From: Thalassobacillus sp. CUG 92003 | GTDB taxonomy: Bacteria; Bacillota; Bacilli; Bacillales; Halobacillaceae | Direction of reading: 5' to 3' | DNA: 64,000 bases | Assembly: GCF_013618635.1 (NCBI RefSeq) | Contig: NZ_JABLSJ010000005.1 | Coordinates: forward strand, 1 to 64,000 | The notes under the pieces: model-generated | Told to the model about the DNA's origin: nothing | Seen by the model: the letters and a program-made list of their open reading frames with translations, nothing else | The model's database searches: none | Shown here: positions 8,541 through 19,641 of the stretch, in pieces | Layout of the letters: each line of letters starts with the position of its first letter | How positions within the stretch are numbered: position 1 is the first letter of the stretch | Made by a program: the position numbers and the translations under genes

Positions 8541-9641
8541 TTATCTTACCGTGTGGCGGCTGATATTCAACAATATACCCAATGAAGCTAATGTGAGGGT
8601 CAGGGAAGAACCCCCGTAACTGATTAGTGGAAGTGTAATGCCCGTAACAGGGATGAGACCCGTTACGACACTGACATTAATCATGACTTGGATCGTTATC
8701 ATCCCCACTATACCTAGTGCCAGCAACGTCCCATATAAATCGGGCGCGTGTATAGCGGTTCGTATGCCTCTCCAACATAATAAAAAGAATAATATGAGGA
8801 CGCAGGCGCCTCCGATGAACCCTAGTTCTTCAGCGAGTACGGCAAAAATAAAGTCTGTTTGCGGTTCCGGCAAGTAAAAGAACTTTTGCATGCTTTCACC
8901 TAAGCCCATCCCCAAAAGGCCGCCTGGCCCAATCGCATAGAGGGATTGGATAATTTGAAAGCCACTGCCTAACGGGTCTTCCCATGGGTTAAGAAAAGCG
9001 GTAATACGTTTAATCCGATAAGGGGCGGAAATGATGAGTGCCGCAAAACCTAGTAATCCTGCCAACCCGATCCAGCTGAAATGCAGCAGACGGGCACCAG
9101 CTACAAGGACCATGGTCATGGAGGTCCCAACCAGTACAACGCCTGTCCCTAAGTCAGGCTGAAGCATGATGATGATAAAGGGTACGAACACAATGGTCAG
9201 AACAGGTAAGAACCCTTTTTGAAAAGATTGTATATTTTTTTGGTAGAGCGATAAATATCGAGCTAAAAACAAGATCAGGCCTAGCTTCATGAACTCAGAG
9301 GGTTGAATACTGAACACACCTACGCCTATCCAACTTCTAGCGCCCCCTCTTACCATCCCGACACCAGGAACAAGGACGAGAACCAAAAAAATCGCACACA
9401 CGATTACGATCCATTTGGCATGTTTTTGCCACACATGGTATGAGACATTCGTAAACACATACATACCAATCAATCCAAACACCGCAAAAAGTATTTGGCG
9501 TTTTGCGTAATACAATGGATCGTCGAACTTATATTCGGACCAGATACTTGAGGAACTATAGACCATTACGACGCCAAGAATCAATATCATCAATATGGTT
9601 CCCACCATAATCCAATCTGGGTGCCGAGCTTTCTCTGTCAT
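8541..9641 (-). CDS. spoVE: SEDS glycosyltransferase SpoVE (sporulation cortex)
   Basis: Polytopic SEDS-family peptidoglycan polymerase that makes spore cortex together with SpoVD. About ten transmembrane helices are visible. SEDS signatures include GARSWIGVGVFSIQPSEFMKLG, LQPDLGTG and PLISYGGSS. The start at 9641 (GGAGGAGGGG upstream) gives 366 residues, the length of B. subtilis SpoVE. It is called SpoVE because of its place after murD; the other SEDS gene, next to pyc, is the ftsW ortholog. Confidence 0.92.
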   Translation of the reverse strand: MTEKARHPDWIMVGTILMILILGVVMVYSSSSIWSEYKFDDPLYYAKRQILFAVFGLIGMYVFTNVSYHVWQKHAKWIVIVCAIFLVLVLVPGVGMVRGGARSWIGVGVFSIQPSEFMKLGLILFLARYLSLYQKNIQSFQKGFLPVLTIVFVPFIIIMLQPDLGTGVVLVGTSMTMVLVAGARLLHFSWIGLAGLLGFAALIISAPYRIKRITAFLNPWEDPLGSGFQIIQSLYAIGPGGLLGMGLGESMQKFFYLPEPQTDFIFAVLAEELGFIGGACVLILFFLLCWRGIRTAIHAPDLYGTLLALGIVGMITIQVMINVSVVTGLIPVTGITLPLISYGGSSLTLTLASLGILLNISRHTVR

Positions 9642-9701
9642 TAAAAAAGCCCCTCCTCCGTTATCCACAGAAATAAGGGCTTTTGCTGTGTCCAGCCCTC
9701 A

Positions 9702-11045
9702 TTATAGGCTATGCACAGCTTGGACAAACATGTCTCCTCTTTGTTCGAATGTTCGATATTGATCCCAACTTGCGCAGGCTGGTGATAACAAAATCACATC
9801 TTTTTCACGTGAATGTTGATAGGCTACCGGCACAGCTTTAGATACATCGTCGGCAAACAAAATCCGGGGAACACCAGCCTTTTTACCAGCTTCAGCAAGT
9901 TTTTCGGCGGTTTGTCCGAAAAGGACCATAGCCTTAACATTATTAAGATAAGGGACAAGTTCGTCGAACGTATTGCCTCGGTCCAATCCGCCTGCCAATA
10001 AAATGATCGGTTGATTAAAAGACGTCAATGCTTTGGACGTAGCTAAAATATTGGTCGCCTTTGAATCATTGTAAAACATCCGATCATCTTTCTGCTTAAT
10101 CAATTGCAAGCGGTGGTCAACTCCACTGAAGGAAGACAGAACGTGCTTGATTGCTTTGTTACTTGCTCCTTCTAACTTTGCCGTGACCACAGCAGCTATT
10201 ATATTCTCCAAGTTATGTGCACCGACTAACGCGATGCCTTCACGGGAAACGACAGGCTCATCTTTAACATACACATATTCTTCGTCCAACCAACCACCAT
10301 CAACACGATCGGTTGTCGAAAAAGGTACGAGAGTGGCTTCAGCTTCTTGAACTAAATCCACGACGACCGGTTGATCGGCGTTATAAACCAAATAATCCTT
10401 TTTTGTTTGGTTAGAGAAAATGGCGGCTTTCGCTTTCTGGTAATTTTCCAATGTTTTATGGTAATCCAAATGGGCTTCATATACATTCAATAATACGGAA
10501 ATACGGGGCCTAAACGAACTTATTCCTAGCAGTTGGAAGGACGACATCTCGATGATCATCGTCGTATCCTGGGTGGTACTGCGCGCAACTTCGCAGGATA
10601 CCTTGCCTATATTCCCGGCAATTTCCGCTAAGGCTCCGCTTGCTTGTAGCATCTCGTGGATTAATGTCGTCGTTGTTGTTTTTCCATTCGATCCTGTAAT
10701 GGCTACAATCGAACCTTCATGTATAAGTCCTGCAAGTTCGACTTCAGTAATCACCGGGATGCCTTTATTCATCGCTTCTTGTACCATTTCATTGTCATAA
10801 GGGATACCCGGGTTTTTTACGACTAACCCCATATGTTCGAGAGCAGAAATGGGATGAGATCCTAATATGAATTCTGCTCCCTTTTGACGCAGATCAGCTA
10901 CATTCTGGTCATTCTCTTCTGCCTGCAGGTCATTAATGACGACTGAAACACCACTATCTAACAACAAGTGAGCAGCTGCTGTACCACTTTTAGCCAAACC
11001 TAGTACGAGCACATTTTGGTATGGGAAATGCAGCAAATGTTTCAT
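9702..11045 (-). CDS. murD: UDP-N-acetylmuramoyl-L-alanine--D-glutamate ligase
   Basis: Cytoplasmic Mur ligase adding D-glutamate to UDP-MurNAc-L-Ala. The 447-residue protein has an N-terminal Rossmann-like fold ([14 protein letters not shown]), the ATP P-loop [14 protein letters not shown], and the C-terminal ligase domain with YNDSKATN. The start at 11045 forms an ATGA overlap with the mraY stop and is preceded by AGAGGTG; an in-frame extension to 11123 lies inside mraY. Confidence 0.98.
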   Translation of the reverse strand: MKHLLHFPYQNVLVLGLAKSGTAAAHLLLDSGVSVVINDLQAEENDQNVADLRQKGAEFILGSHPISALEHMGLVVKNPGIPYDNEMVQEAMNKGIPVITEVELAGLIHEGSIVAITGSNGKTTTTTLIHEMLQASGALAEIAGNIGKVSCEVARSTTQDTTMIIEMSSFQLLGISSFRPRISVLLNVYEAHLDYHKTLENYQKAKAAIFSNQTKKDYLVYNADQPVVVDLVQEAEATLVPFSTTDRVDGGWLDEEYVYVKDEPVVSREGIALVGAHNLENIIAAVVTAKLEGASNKAIKHVLSSFSGVDHRLQLIKQKDDRMFYNDSKATNILATSKALTSFNQPIILLAGGLDRGNTFDELVPYLNNVKAMVLFGQTAEKLAEAGKKAGVPRILFADDVSKAVPVAYQHSREKDVILLSPACASWDQYRTFEQRGDMFVQAVHSL

Positions 11046-12028
11046 GTTAACAACACCTCTATACAAAGCCCCAGCACAGCGAATAATAGGCCTGCTGTCC
11101 AGAAAGTGGTAACCACGCGCCATTCGGACCAGCCTTTCAATTCATAATGATGATGAAGAGGACTCATTCTAAATACGCGCTTTCCGGTTGTTTTATACGA
11201 TATGACTTGAATAATGACTGACAATGTTTCTATGACAAACATGCCACCAATAATAACGAGAAGAATTTCGAGCTTCGTCAATATAGCTATAATGGCGATA
11301 CCGCCCCCCAGGGCGAGCGAACCCGTATCTCCCATAAACACTTTGGCTGGGTGGGCATTAAATACAAGAAAGCCTAACAAAGCACCGACGACAGCTATAG
11401 CGAATATGGCCACTTCCATCACTTCTGCATTTTGCCACGCGAGTATGCCATAAGCGCCAAATGCAATGGCAGCTGTTCCTGCTAACAACCCATCAAGTCC
11501 GTCTGTGAGGTTCACTGCATTAGAGCCACCTACCAGCATAAGGAGAATGAGCAAACCATACCCCCGGCCTAGATCGATTCCTACATTCGTTGCGGGCAAC
11601 TCGATGACCGTAGAAAATTGATGCCGGTCTAATACAAGATAGACAACAAGTGCAATTAGAATTTGACCAAGCATTTTTTGTTTTGATGTCAGACCCAGAT
11701 TACGTTTCAAGGCCACTTTGATGAAATCATCCAAGAACCCTAGCACCCCATAACTGATGAGCACAAACAACACTAAAAATATTTCAACCCCAGGCTCTGT
11801 TGGATTGAAAAACATGACGACGATCAACGTTGAAAGTGTAATGGATACGATGACCATCAACCCGCCCATCGTGGGCGTCCCTGATTTCTTCTGATGAGAT
11901 TTAGGACCTTCCTCTCGAATACTCTGGCCAAATTTCAACCTTCTTAAAAACGGGATCATGACAGGTGAAATGAGGACGGTCATAAAAAATGCCAGAGCCA
12001 TTGTTATTAAGAGTATATAATCGTTCAT
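11042..12028 (-). CDS. mraY: Phospho-N-acetylmuramoyl-pentapeptide-transferase
   Basis: Integral membrane enzyme transferring phospho-MurNAc-pentapeptide to undecaprenyl phosphate to form lipid I. The 328 residues span about ten helices, with family motifs [21 protein letters not shown] and [15 protein letters not shown] and the histidine cluster [12 protein letters not shown]. It sits between murF and murD, and its stop overlaps the murD start. Confidence 0.98.
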   Translation of the reverse strand: MNDYILLITMALAFFMTVLISPVMIPFLRRLKFGQSIREEGPKSHQKKSGTPTMGGLMVIVSITLSTLIVVMFFNPTEPGVEIFLVLFVLISYGVLGFLDDFIKVALKRNLGLTSKQKMLGQILIALVVYLVLDRHQFSTVIELPATNVGIDLGRGYGLLILLMLVGGSNAVNLTDGLDGLLAGTAAIAFGAYGILAWQNAEVMEVAIFAIAVVGALLGFLVFNAHPAKVFMGDTGSLALGGGIAIIAILTKLEILLVIIGGMFVIETLSVIIQVISYKTTGKRVFRMSPLHHHYELKGWSEWRVVTTFWTAGLLFAVLGLCIEVLLT

Positions 12029-12070
12029 GAAAGCTTCCTCCTTGTGTTACAAACCGTCCTGTAATGTTAT

Positions 12071-13429
12071 TTATTCGACCAGTCCTTCGATGATCTCCTC
12101 AAGCTTCATACCGCGTGAAGCCTTGACTAAAATAACCGTATCGTTATCAAGATATCGCTCCAGGTTTTGGGTTAGTACTTCTTTATCGTCAAAATGACGC
12201 GTCATGATTTTTCGATTTAAGGCTGTAAGCTCATCCGTGATTTCCTTAGCGTCTTCTCCTATGGTAAATACAGCCTCAAACTCTTCACCAATTGAAGCGG
12301 CCACAGAACGATGCAAAGGTTTTGAATGGCTTCCAAGTTCATACATATCCCCGAGCACAAGCACCATTTTCTTTTTCTCCTGGCGTTCAGCCAAAGAAGC
12401 GATCACGGCTTTCATAGACGTAGGGGATGCATTATAAGCATCGTTGATAATGAGCGATCCATTTTTACCGGAAATACGTTCAAAACGCATCCCCGTAATT
12501 TCGATATTTTTGAGCCCCTGCTCAATTAAGTCAGGACTCATCTTCATAGCTTTCGCCAATGTTATAACAAAACTGGCGTTTTTAATATTATGATTTCCGG
12601 AAAGCGGGATGAAATACCCTTTATCACCTATTTTAAAATGACTGCCCTGATTTAAAGGGGAGCGTTCAGTAATGACCACATCCGACTCTGGTGTCGTACC
12701 GCAACGTATCGTATGAACATTTTGACCGGTCTCATGAAGCAAAGCTTCATCACCGTCCACGATTAAAGTGCCATCCCGGGACATGCCTTCACGTATTTCC
12801 AATTTAGCTTGCGCAATCCCTTCGCGTGAACCTAAATTTTCAATATGTGACTCTCCGATATTCGTAATGATACCGTAATCAGGTTCAGCAATTTTTGACA
12901 AGGTGCCGATTTCACCAGCATTATTCATACCCATTTCCAATACAGCTACCTCGGTGTCCTCCGGCATAGCTAATAAGGTTAACGGCAGTCCAATATGGTT
13001 ATTATAGTTTCCGGCCGTTTTATGCACAACAAACGCTTCACTCAATACCGAAGCGGTCATATCTTTCGTTGTTGTTTTCCCATTGGAACCTGTAATCCCG
13101 ACAACCACAGGCGCAACTTTTGATTTATAAAAATGAGCTGTTTGTTGAAGAGCTTGCACGGTGTCCTCAACAAAAAAAACGGGAAAATCGTTAGGGATTG
13201 CGTAAGGCAAGTGTTTATCCTTTTGCCATAATACTGCAACAGCTCCGTTTTGAATCGCCTCTCCAAGATAATCATGCGCATCAAATTGTTCGCCTACAAT
13301 GGGAACAAATAAACTATTGCGCAACGTTATTCTAGAATCTGTCATAACAGCTGAGAGATGAATGGCATCATCAACTGCACCTCTGGATGTTGGAAATAAC
13401 GCAGAAAGTTCTTGAACGAGCAGATTCAT
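12071..13429 (-). CDS. murF: UDP-N-acetylmuramoyl-tripeptide--D-alanyl-D-alanine ligase
   Basis: Cytoplasmic ligase that completes the UDP-MurNAc-pentapeptide. The 452 residues comprise the N-terminal substrate domain, a central ATPase domain with P-loop [14 protein letters not shown] and the GNYNNHIGLPLTLL motif, and a C-terminal domain with NDAYNASPTSMKA. It starts 3 bases after murE, so the two are almost certainly co-translated. Confidence 0.98.
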   Translation of the reverse strand: MNLLVQELSALFPTSRGAVDDAIHLSAVMTDSRITLRNSLFVPIVGEQFDAHDYLGEAIQNGAVAVLWQKDKHLPYAIPNDFPVFFVEDTVQALQQTAHFYKSKVAPVVVGITGSNGKTTTKDMTASVLSEAFVVHKTAGNYNNHIGLPLTLLAMPEDTEVAVLEMGMNNAGEIGTLSKIAEPDYGIITNIGESHIENLGSREGIAQAKLEIREGMSRDGTLIVDGDEALLHETGQNVHTIRCGTTPESDVVITERSPLNQGSHFKIGDKGYFIPLSGNHNIKNASFVITLAKAMKMSPDLIEQGLKNIEITGMRFERISGKNGSLIINDAYNASPTSMKAVIASLAERQEKKKMVLVLGDMYELGSHSKPLHRSVAASIGEEFEAVFTIGEDAKEITDELTALNRKIMTRHFDDKEVLTQNLERYLDNDTVILVKASRGMKLEEIIEGLVE

Positions 13430-13432
13430 GGT

Positions 13433-14902
13433 TTATAACCCCTTCATTTGCTTTATTATTTTTCTTGCCACTTCCCGGTCGTCGAATTCAGTGCGGACTC
13501 CGTTTATTTCCTGGTACGTTTCATGACCCTTGCCCGCAATCAACACCATGTCGCCTGCTTTGGAATTTTTCAGGGCAAATTCAATCGCTTTTTCACGATC
13601 TGTGATACGGTGATAAGGCTCATTCAAGTTTTCGACCATATCATTGATAATGCTCTCCGGATCTTCAGAGCGCGGGTTATCAGAGGTGAAAATAGCTTCG
13701 TCACCTGTGTTGATGGCCACCTCTGCCATGAGGGAGCGTTTCGTTCGGTCTCTATCGCCACCACATCCCACCACTACTCTAACCGAACCGTCACAAAATT
13801 CCTTCAGAGTCTTCACAACATTATGAAGGGAATCAGGCGTATGGGAATAATCAATGATGACACCAAAATCCTGACCTTCTTCTACAGGTTCAAAACGTCC
13901 TCTGACCCCTTGCGATGTTTCAAGCGCTTTTTTAATATCCAAGAGCGGCACGTCGGACACAAGGGCTGCAGCAGCTGCAGCGAGCATATTATAAACGCTG
14001 AATTTTCCAATTAATGGACTGCGCACCATAACTGTTTCGGTTGAAGTGACCAACTCGAAGACGGATCCCTTTTCATGTAAATGAATCCGTTGAGCCCTTA
14101 CATCAGCCTCTGACTCAATACCATACGTGAGTACGGGCTGGGCTGTTGAACGAATCAACGTCTTTGCATAAGGTGAATCGAGATTTATGATCGCCCTTTT
14201 CGGGAGCTTAGGATCATAGGTGTTGCCGAGCTGAGAAAATAACAATGATTTCGCTCGAAAATACTCCTCCATACTCTCATGGTAATCCAAATGATCCTGA
14301 CTCAAGTTCGTAAACACAGCTATATTAAAGTCACAACCATATACGCGCCCTTGAGTCAATGCATGGGAGGACACTTCCATGATCGCAGTCTGAATGCCCT
14401 CTTTTACCATCGTATGGAAACTTTGCTGCAAGAATAACGAATCAGGTGTGGTATTCTTCACCGGGTAAACGTCATCCCCAATTTTCATGTGAATCGTACC
14501 GATCAGAGCCGTTTTCTGGTTATAGCGCCTGAAAATCTCATCCAGTAAATATGTAACGGAGGTTTTGCCATTGGTTCCGGTAACACCAATCAGGTTCAGA
14601 TTTTTCGTCGGCTGCTGATAATAAGCATCTGAAATCAAAGCCATAGCCCGAACGGTATCAGGCACTATGACAACAGGTACATCAATATGCATTGCCTCTT
14701 CAGCTACAATGACAGCGGCCCCATTATCACGGGCTTGCATAACAAAATCATGACCATCGAATCGATCGCCACGAATACAAATGAAAAGGTTACCGGGTTG
14801 AACAGTTCTGGAGTCCATCGACACTCCGGTAACCTTAATTCCATCCAGTTCTCCAATCACTTTTGCTGTAGGAAAACGTGTGAGTAGTTCTTTGAAAGTC
14901 AT
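13433..14902 (-). CDS. murE: UDP-N-acetylmuramoyl-L-alanyl-D-glutamate--2,6-diaminopimelate ligase
   Basis: Adds the third residue of the stem peptide. Motifs are the P-loop GVTGTNGKTSVTYL near residue 110, SSHALTQGRVYG, and the substrate-specifying SDNPRSEDP near residue 405. DNPR is the hallmark of enzymes adding meso-diaminopimelate, in contrast to lysine- or ornithine-adding relatives. It has 489 residues, usual for the family. A 90-base gap separates it from spoVD. Confidence 0.97.
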   Translation of the reverse strand: MTFKELLTRFPTAKVIGELDGIKVTGVSMDSRTVQPGNLFICIRGDRFDGHDFVMQARDNGAAVIVAEEAMHIDVPVVIVPDTVRAMALISDAYYQQPTKNLNLIGVTGTNGKTSVTYLLDEIFRRYNQKTALIGTIHMKIGDDVYPVKNTTPDSLFLQQSFHTMVKEGIQTAIMEVSSHALTQGRVYGCDFNIAVFTNLSQDHLDYHESMEEYFRAKSLLFSQLGNTYDPKLPKRAIINLDSPYAKTLIRSTAQPVLTYGIESEADVRAQRIHLHEKGSVFELVTSTETVMVRSPLIGKFSVYNMLAAAAAALVSDVPLLDIKKALETSQGVRGRFEPVEEGQDFGVIIDYSHTPDSLHNVVKTLKEFCDGSVRVVVGCGGDRDRTKRSLMAEVAINTGDEAIFTSDNPRSEDPESIINDMVENLNEPYHRITDREKAIEFALKNSKAGDMVLIAGKGHETYQEINGVRTEFDDREVARKIIKQMKGL

Positions 14903-14992
14903 TTAACTCATCCTAACTATGAACACATTCCTGTACATTATAGCAAAAGTTTGGATAATCTGCGTAGGATAGAAAAAATTTTAATAATTCAT

Positions 14993-16915
14993 TTAATTAC
15001 CTAAGTGTATCCTGACTGTCGCGCCAGTTTCCACTTTCACTCCCGCCTTTGGTGTCTGCTCTATAATTTCCGTCCCTTCCCCGTTCACTTCCACTTTTAA
15101 ATCCACCATATACGTTTGCAGTTCTTTTTTTGATAAACCGACGAGATCAGGCACCTCGACAAGCGGTTCTTCCGGCCATGCATACTCTTTTTCAAGACCG
15201 TCTTTTCTAGGTTTCACCCCCAGGGCGGGGAGACTGTCCTCCATAATCGCACCTACAATAGGAGAAGCAACAACACCCCCGAATTGAACTGTTCCTTTCG
15301 GGTTATCTATCGCTACGTAAACGACAAGCTCCGGGTCGTCCGCCGGGGCAAAGCCCATGAAAGATACAATATAGTTATTGTCCATATACTGCCCATCAGG
15401 ACCGACCTTTTGAGCGGTTCCTGTTTTTCCTCCGACACGGTAACCTTCTACATAGGCCCCTTTACCTGTCCCTTGTGCGACTACGCTTTCCAGTGCATGT
15501 CTTACTTCTTTCGAGGTCTCTTCAGAAATTACGCGATCTTTTAATTCTGGTTTGTTTTCTTCAATCACGTCTCCTGTCACAGGATCAAGCCAAGCATCCA
15601 AAATATACGGTTGATATAAATAACCGCCATTGATAGCAGCTGCTACCGCCATGACTTGCTGAATCGGGGTCACAGACACGCCTTGGCCGAATGATGTGGT
15701 CGCCTGTTCCACAGGCCCGATTTGTTCAGGTTTAAACATGATGCCCGTGCCTTCTCCTTCCAAATCTATTCCTGTTTTACTACCAAAACCAAAGTCGTCT
15801 ATGTAAGAAAACAGCTTTTCTTTACCTAATCGTTGCCCTAATTGAACAAATCCCGGGTTGCACGAATTTTGGACGACTTCCAAATAAGATTGACTGCCAT
15901 GGCCGCCACCTTTCCAACAATGAAGTTTTGCACCATCAACTTTAATGGAGCCGGAATCATGAAAATGGTCATCATTAAGGTCAACCAAGTCTTCTTCCAG
16001 TGCTGAAGCAAGTGTAATGATCTTAAAGGTTGAGCCTGGTTCATATGTACTCCATACCGGAAGATTTCGGTTATATACATCCGCAGCGACCTCTTGATAT
16101 TGAGCAGGATGAAAATCCGGGCGAGATGACATACCGACAACTCTACCGGTGTCGGGCTCAACAGCAATGGCTATAGCAGAATCAGGGTTATATTTTTCAG
16201 CTGCGATATCAAGTTCACGTTCGATAATCGTTTGCACACGATGGTCGATGGTAAGTCGTAAATCATCTCCATCTTCCGGAGGTTGATAAACATCTGCGAT
16301 ATCGGGCATCCGTTTCCCCTTCGCGTCTGCAAAAAATGAGAGTTCGCCTTGCTTACCGCTCAACCTCTCATCATAGAATGCCTCTAAGCCCATCAACCCC
16401 TGGTTATCAATGCCTGTGAAACCGAGTACATGGGACAAATATTCTCCATTGGGGTAATGACGCTTCGAATCCTTTGCTACATAGACACCATCCATCCCTA
16501 ATGATTGAATGGACTGGGCTTGTGCTTCTGTAATCTTGCGGCCCTCAGGGTGGATGCGTTCGATTGAAATTTGTTTTGTTACATGCTCGAGCGCCTTGTC
16601 CTCGGACATATTCAATATGTCGGCCAAAGCCTTGGCAGTTTGTTCAGGATTCGATACCTGTCTCGGCACGACCATCACAGTTGGTGCTGACTGGTTACCG
16701 ACTAACACATCACCCGTCACATCCAAAATTGAACCTCGTTCAGGTTCAAACGTGATGTCACGGCTCCAAGAACTTTCTGCTTTTGAAATTAATTCATCGG
16801 CCAGCACAAATTGCACGTAGCCCAGCCTCGTAATGATGACAGCAAAAAGAAGCATAGAAATAAGAAAGACAGCGACTAATCGTTTTCTTACCGTTACAAG
16901 TGATACACGCTTCAT
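14993..16915 (-). CDS. spoVD: Stage V sporulation protein D (class B penicillin-binding protein)
   Basis: Transpeptidase needed for spore cortex synthesis, partner of SpoVE. After an N-terminal transmembrane helix come the dimerisation domain and the transpeptidase domain with active-site SxxK (GSTFK), SxN (SCN) and KTG (GGKTGTAQ) motifs, then one C-terminal PASTA domain (VEVPDLVGLSKKEL). The 640 residues match SpoVD. The upstream 87-base spacer has a CATATAGT sequence that could be a sigma-E -10 element, but no convincing -35. Confidence 0.95.
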   Translation of the reverse strand: MKRVSLVTVRKRLVAVFLISMLLFAVIITRLGYVQFVLADELISKAESSWSRDITFEPERGSILDVTGDVLVGNQSAPTVMVVPRQVSNPEQTAKALADILNMSEDKALEHVTKQISIERIHPEGRKITEAQAQSIQSLGMDGVYVAKDSKRHYPNGEYLSHVLGFTGIDNQGLMGLEAFYDERLSGKQGELSFFADAKGKRMPDIADVYQPPEDGDDLRLTIDHRVQTIIERELDIAAEKYNPDSAIAIAVEPDTGRVVGMSSRPDFHPAQYQEVAADVYNRNLPVWSTYEPGSTFKIITLASALEEDLVDLNDDHFHDSGSIKVDGAKLHCWKGGGHGSQSYLEVVQNSCNPGFVQLGQRLGKEKLFSYIDDFGFGSKTGIDLEGEGTGIMFKPEQIGPVEQATTSFGQGVSVTPIQQVMAVAAAINGGYLYQPYILDAWLDPVTGDVIEENKPELKDRVISEETSKEVRHALESVVAQGTGKGAYVEGYRVGGKTGTAQKVGPDGQYMDNNYIVSFMGFAPADDPELVVYVAIDNPKGTVQFGGVVASPIVGAIMEDSLPALGVKPRKDGLEKEYAWPEEPLVEVPDLVGLSKKELQTYMVDLKVEVNGEGTEIIEQTPKAGVKVETGATVRIHLGN

Positions 16916-17002
16916 AACTCAGACTCCTTTAGCGTAGAGTTGGCTTGTACCACTATATGTTGGTAAAAAAATGATTAGAACACTGTCTATTTGAACCCCG
17001 GG

Positions 17003-19246
17003 TCATTCAGGTGATTGTTCGGATGCTTCACCTGATTGACCTGATGCGTCATTTTGGTTTTCTGATCCTTGAGAGGATTGGTTTTCATCACTGCTTTGTG
17101 AACTGTTCGGCTCGTTGAACTCGACGACCAGATAGTCTTCTTTCTTTAAATTGGCTCCTGGTACGACATTCTGCTTAAACGCATAGCCGTTCCCCATTGT
17201 CTCAACCTTCAAATCCAATAAATCGCCAAGCTTATAAATATCCCGCTTAGACCAGCCACTGACATCTGGCATGGTTGGTTGATCGGTTACGATAAACACC
17301 CGGTCGTGGGGCAGGATTTCTTCACCAGGCTTAGGGTAGACATCCGTTACGTCGCCCCCATCACCTATGGTCGTCACATGCTCGAACGTGTCGTTCAGCT
17401 GTTGTTTTGCACTGTTGAGATCCTCGCTCGTGACATCTGGCATGGTAACAGTCGACACATCGGGCTCGGCTTTTTCTTCTTGCGGTTTGATATTCAAATA
17501 GTGAAGGCTGTTTTCCATAACTGTTTTCACTATATAAGAGACCGGCGCCGCGCCTGTTTCCGTATTTTCCAATTCAGGTTGTTTGACCGAAACATACATG
17601 AGCAGCTCAGGATCTTCTTTAGGTGCCATTCCCATAAACGAAAATCTATAATTCTCTCTCCCGGACATATAACCGCCTGAGTCAGAGTCAGGAAGCTGTG
17701 ATGTCCCTGTTTTTCCAGCCAGAGCATAGTCGTTCAGCTTGTACATCGTACCTGTGGCATCCTCCGCAGTAACGACTTTACCCATGAGCTCTCGCATTTT
17801 CTTGGCCGTGTCTTCAGATATCGGACTCGATATCTTTTCAGGCTTATTTTCAGAAATCATTTCCCCATTCTCACTTGACGTGACCTTCGATAGCACATAC
17901 GGCTTCATCATATCACCGTCGTTGGCGATTGAAGTCGCCGCGGTCATGAGCTGAATTGGGGTGACAGTCGTCCCTTGACCAAAGGATGTGGTCATCTTTT
18001 CACTGAGGTAGTTGTACAAAATATTGCCTGAGGCTTCATTTGGTAAATCGATGCCTGTTTTCTTACCAAAGTTAAAATCATTCAAATAGCCACGGAACGT
18101 CTCAGTTCCAAGCTTTTCGTTAACAAGTTTCATAGCAGCTACGTTAGACGAATATTGGAAACCAGTGTCAAAATCAATTTGCCCCCAGCCTTCAGGTTTA
18201 TGATCGTAAATTGGCCTTAGGTTATCGTCATACTTATAACTTCCCGATTCAAACAACTCATCTCCATTATACACCCCTTCTTCTATGGCAGAGGCCCAGG
18301 TGAACATTTTCATCGTTGATCCTGGTTCAAAGGTATTTGATACAACATTGTTATACCAGTTTTCAATATCCCCTATGTTGTTAGGGTTGTAGCTGGGCCG
18401 GTTGCTCATGGCTAGAACTTCGCCCGTGTCAGGATTCATCACCCCTGCTGTTATGCTCTCAGGATTGTACTCCTCATTCACTTGCGTCATGGCGTCCTCT
18501 AAAAATGTTTGAATTTTTTGATCGATGGTCAAATGGACATTTTCTCCATCATCAGGCTTTTGAATGGTTTCTTCAGGATTGAGCAGTTTAGAGCCATACT
18601 TATCACGTTGATAAGAGATTTGCCCTTTTGTTTCTTTCAAATGCTTTTCCATTTGTTGTTCAACCCCCGAAACACCTTCGATCTTTCCGCCGTTGTTGCG
18701 GGCAAACCCTAATAGATGGGAAGCAAATGTGCCATTGGGATAATACCGTTTGGCTTCTTGGGAAAATGTGATACCAGGTAATTCTTTTGCTTTAATGTCC
18801 TTCATGACATCTTGAGAGAGATTCCTCCCCGTTGAGCCGAATTCGACTTGGAATTGACCATTTTCTTTCCCTGATTTCATTTTCTGCTCAAGTTCCCCGG
18901 CAGTTGTATCTAATATAGAGGCCAGTTCTTCTGCAGTTTGATCAATATCCTTCACGTGATTCGGTTCATCAGGATCTCTGGAGTATTCAGGATCGACAAT
19001 GGCCTGCATACGATAGGTGGGGCGATCATAAGCAAGAACCATTCCATTCTTATCATAGATTTTCCCGCGCGTTGCATCAATCTCATATGAACTCGTTCGA
19101 GCTTTGTCAGCCCATTCGTTGAGATCAACCCCTTGCACTTCTCCTGTTGTTTGCAGGTAAAGAAAGCGTCCAGTTATAAAAAGAAAAATCAGCGCGAATA
19201 TGACGGTCAGCCATATGGCGCTGCGGCTTGTGTTTCGACTTTTCAT
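17003..19246 (-). CDS. pbpB: Penicillin-binding protein 2B (septal transpeptidase)
   Basis: Essential class B penicillin-binding protein of vegetative division. It has one N-terminal helix, a dimerisation domain, a transpeptidase domain with STMK, SSN and KTG motifs, and two C-terminal PASTA repeats (MPDVTSEDLNSAK and MPDVSGWSKRDIYK). A low-complexity Ser/Gln/Glu tail follows. The 747 residues are slightly longer than the B. subtilis protein, mostly from that tail. It lies between ftsL and spoVD. Confidence 0.96.
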   Translation of the reverse strand: MKSRNTSRSAIWLTVIFALIFLFITGRFLYLQTTGEVQGVDLNEWADKARTSSYEIDATRGKIYDKNGMVLAYDRPTYRMQAIVDPEYSRDPDEPNHVKDIDQTAEELASILDTTAGELEQKMKSGKENGQFQVEFGSTGRNLSQDVMKDIKAKELPGITFSQEAKRYYPNGTFASHLLGFARNNGGKIEGVSGVEQQMEKHLKETKGQISYQRDKYGSKLLNPEETIQKPDDGENVHLTIDQKIQTFLEDAMTQVNEEYNPESITAGVMNPDTGEVLAMSNRPSYNPNNIGDIENWYNNVVSNTFEPGSTMKMFTWASAIEEGVYNGDELFESGSYKYDDNLRPIYDHKPEGWGQIDFDTGFQYSSNVAAMKLVNEKLGTETFRGYLNDFNFGKKTGIDLPNEASGNILYNYLSEKMTTSFGQGTTVTPIQLMTAATSIANDGDMMKPYVLSKVTSSENGEMISENKPEKISSPISEDTAKKMRELMGKVVTAEDATGTMYKLNDYALAGKTGTSQLPDSDSGGYMSGRENYRFSFMGMAPKEDPELLMYVSVKQPELENTETGAAPVSYIVKTVMENSLHYLNIKPQEEKAEPDVSTVTMPDVTSEDLNSAKQQLNDTFEHVTTIGDGGDVTDVYPKPGEEILPHDRVFIVTDQPTMPDVSGWSKRDIYKLGDLLDLKVETMGNGYAFKQNVVPGANLKKEDYLVVEFNEPNSSQSSDENQSSQGSENQNDASGQSGEASEQSPE

Positions 19247-19266
19247 AGGGAAATCACCAATCCTAT

Positions 19267-19641
19267 TTAATTTCCAATCGCGTTGGCCTGCTTCACCTGA
19301 GCATTTTGTATTTTCAATCCATTTTCTTTGGCAATGCGCAGTATACGATCAGGGTTGGATAATTCTTTTTCTTCATATTGCAACGTTTCATTCTGAGCCT
19401 GTTGCGCTTCAATTTTCTGCTCGAGCTTTTGCACATCACGATTCAACGTGTCCGTAGCTGATGTAAATTGGACCATAAGTACTGAAGCTGCAATGACGAT
19501 CGAGGTGCTCACAGCATAGAGTAATTTCTCACCAGGTGTAATCCACCTCTTCTTGTGTACCTTGACCTTGACTTTCTGTTCATCTTGCTGCGTTGAATGC
19601 TGATTAGTCTGTGAAATATCTTTTACTTTTTCTATGCTCAT
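19267..19641 (-). CDS. ftsL: Cell division protein FtsL
   Basis: Small bitopic divisome protein. A charged cytoplasmic N-terminus of about 45 residues is followed by one transmembrane helix and a heptad-rich extracellular region ([20 protein letters not shown]) that pairs with DivIC, then a short [12 protein letters not shown] segment. The ATG at 19641 overlaps the rsmH stop as ATGA and has AGGGTGG upstream, so it is preferred to a GTG at 19653. Confidence 0.93.
   Translation of the reverse strand: MSIEKVKDISQTNQHSTQQDEQKVKVKVHKKRWITPGEKLLYAVSTSIVIAASVLMVQFTSATDTLNRDVQKLEQKIEAQQAQNETLQYEEKELSNPDRILRIAKENGLKIQNAQVKQANAIGN

Noticed and set aside
8541-9641. Calling the SEDS gene in the division cluster ftsW
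   Set aside because: A second SEDS gene sits at the usual ftsW place next to pyc; length and position of this copy match SpoVE.
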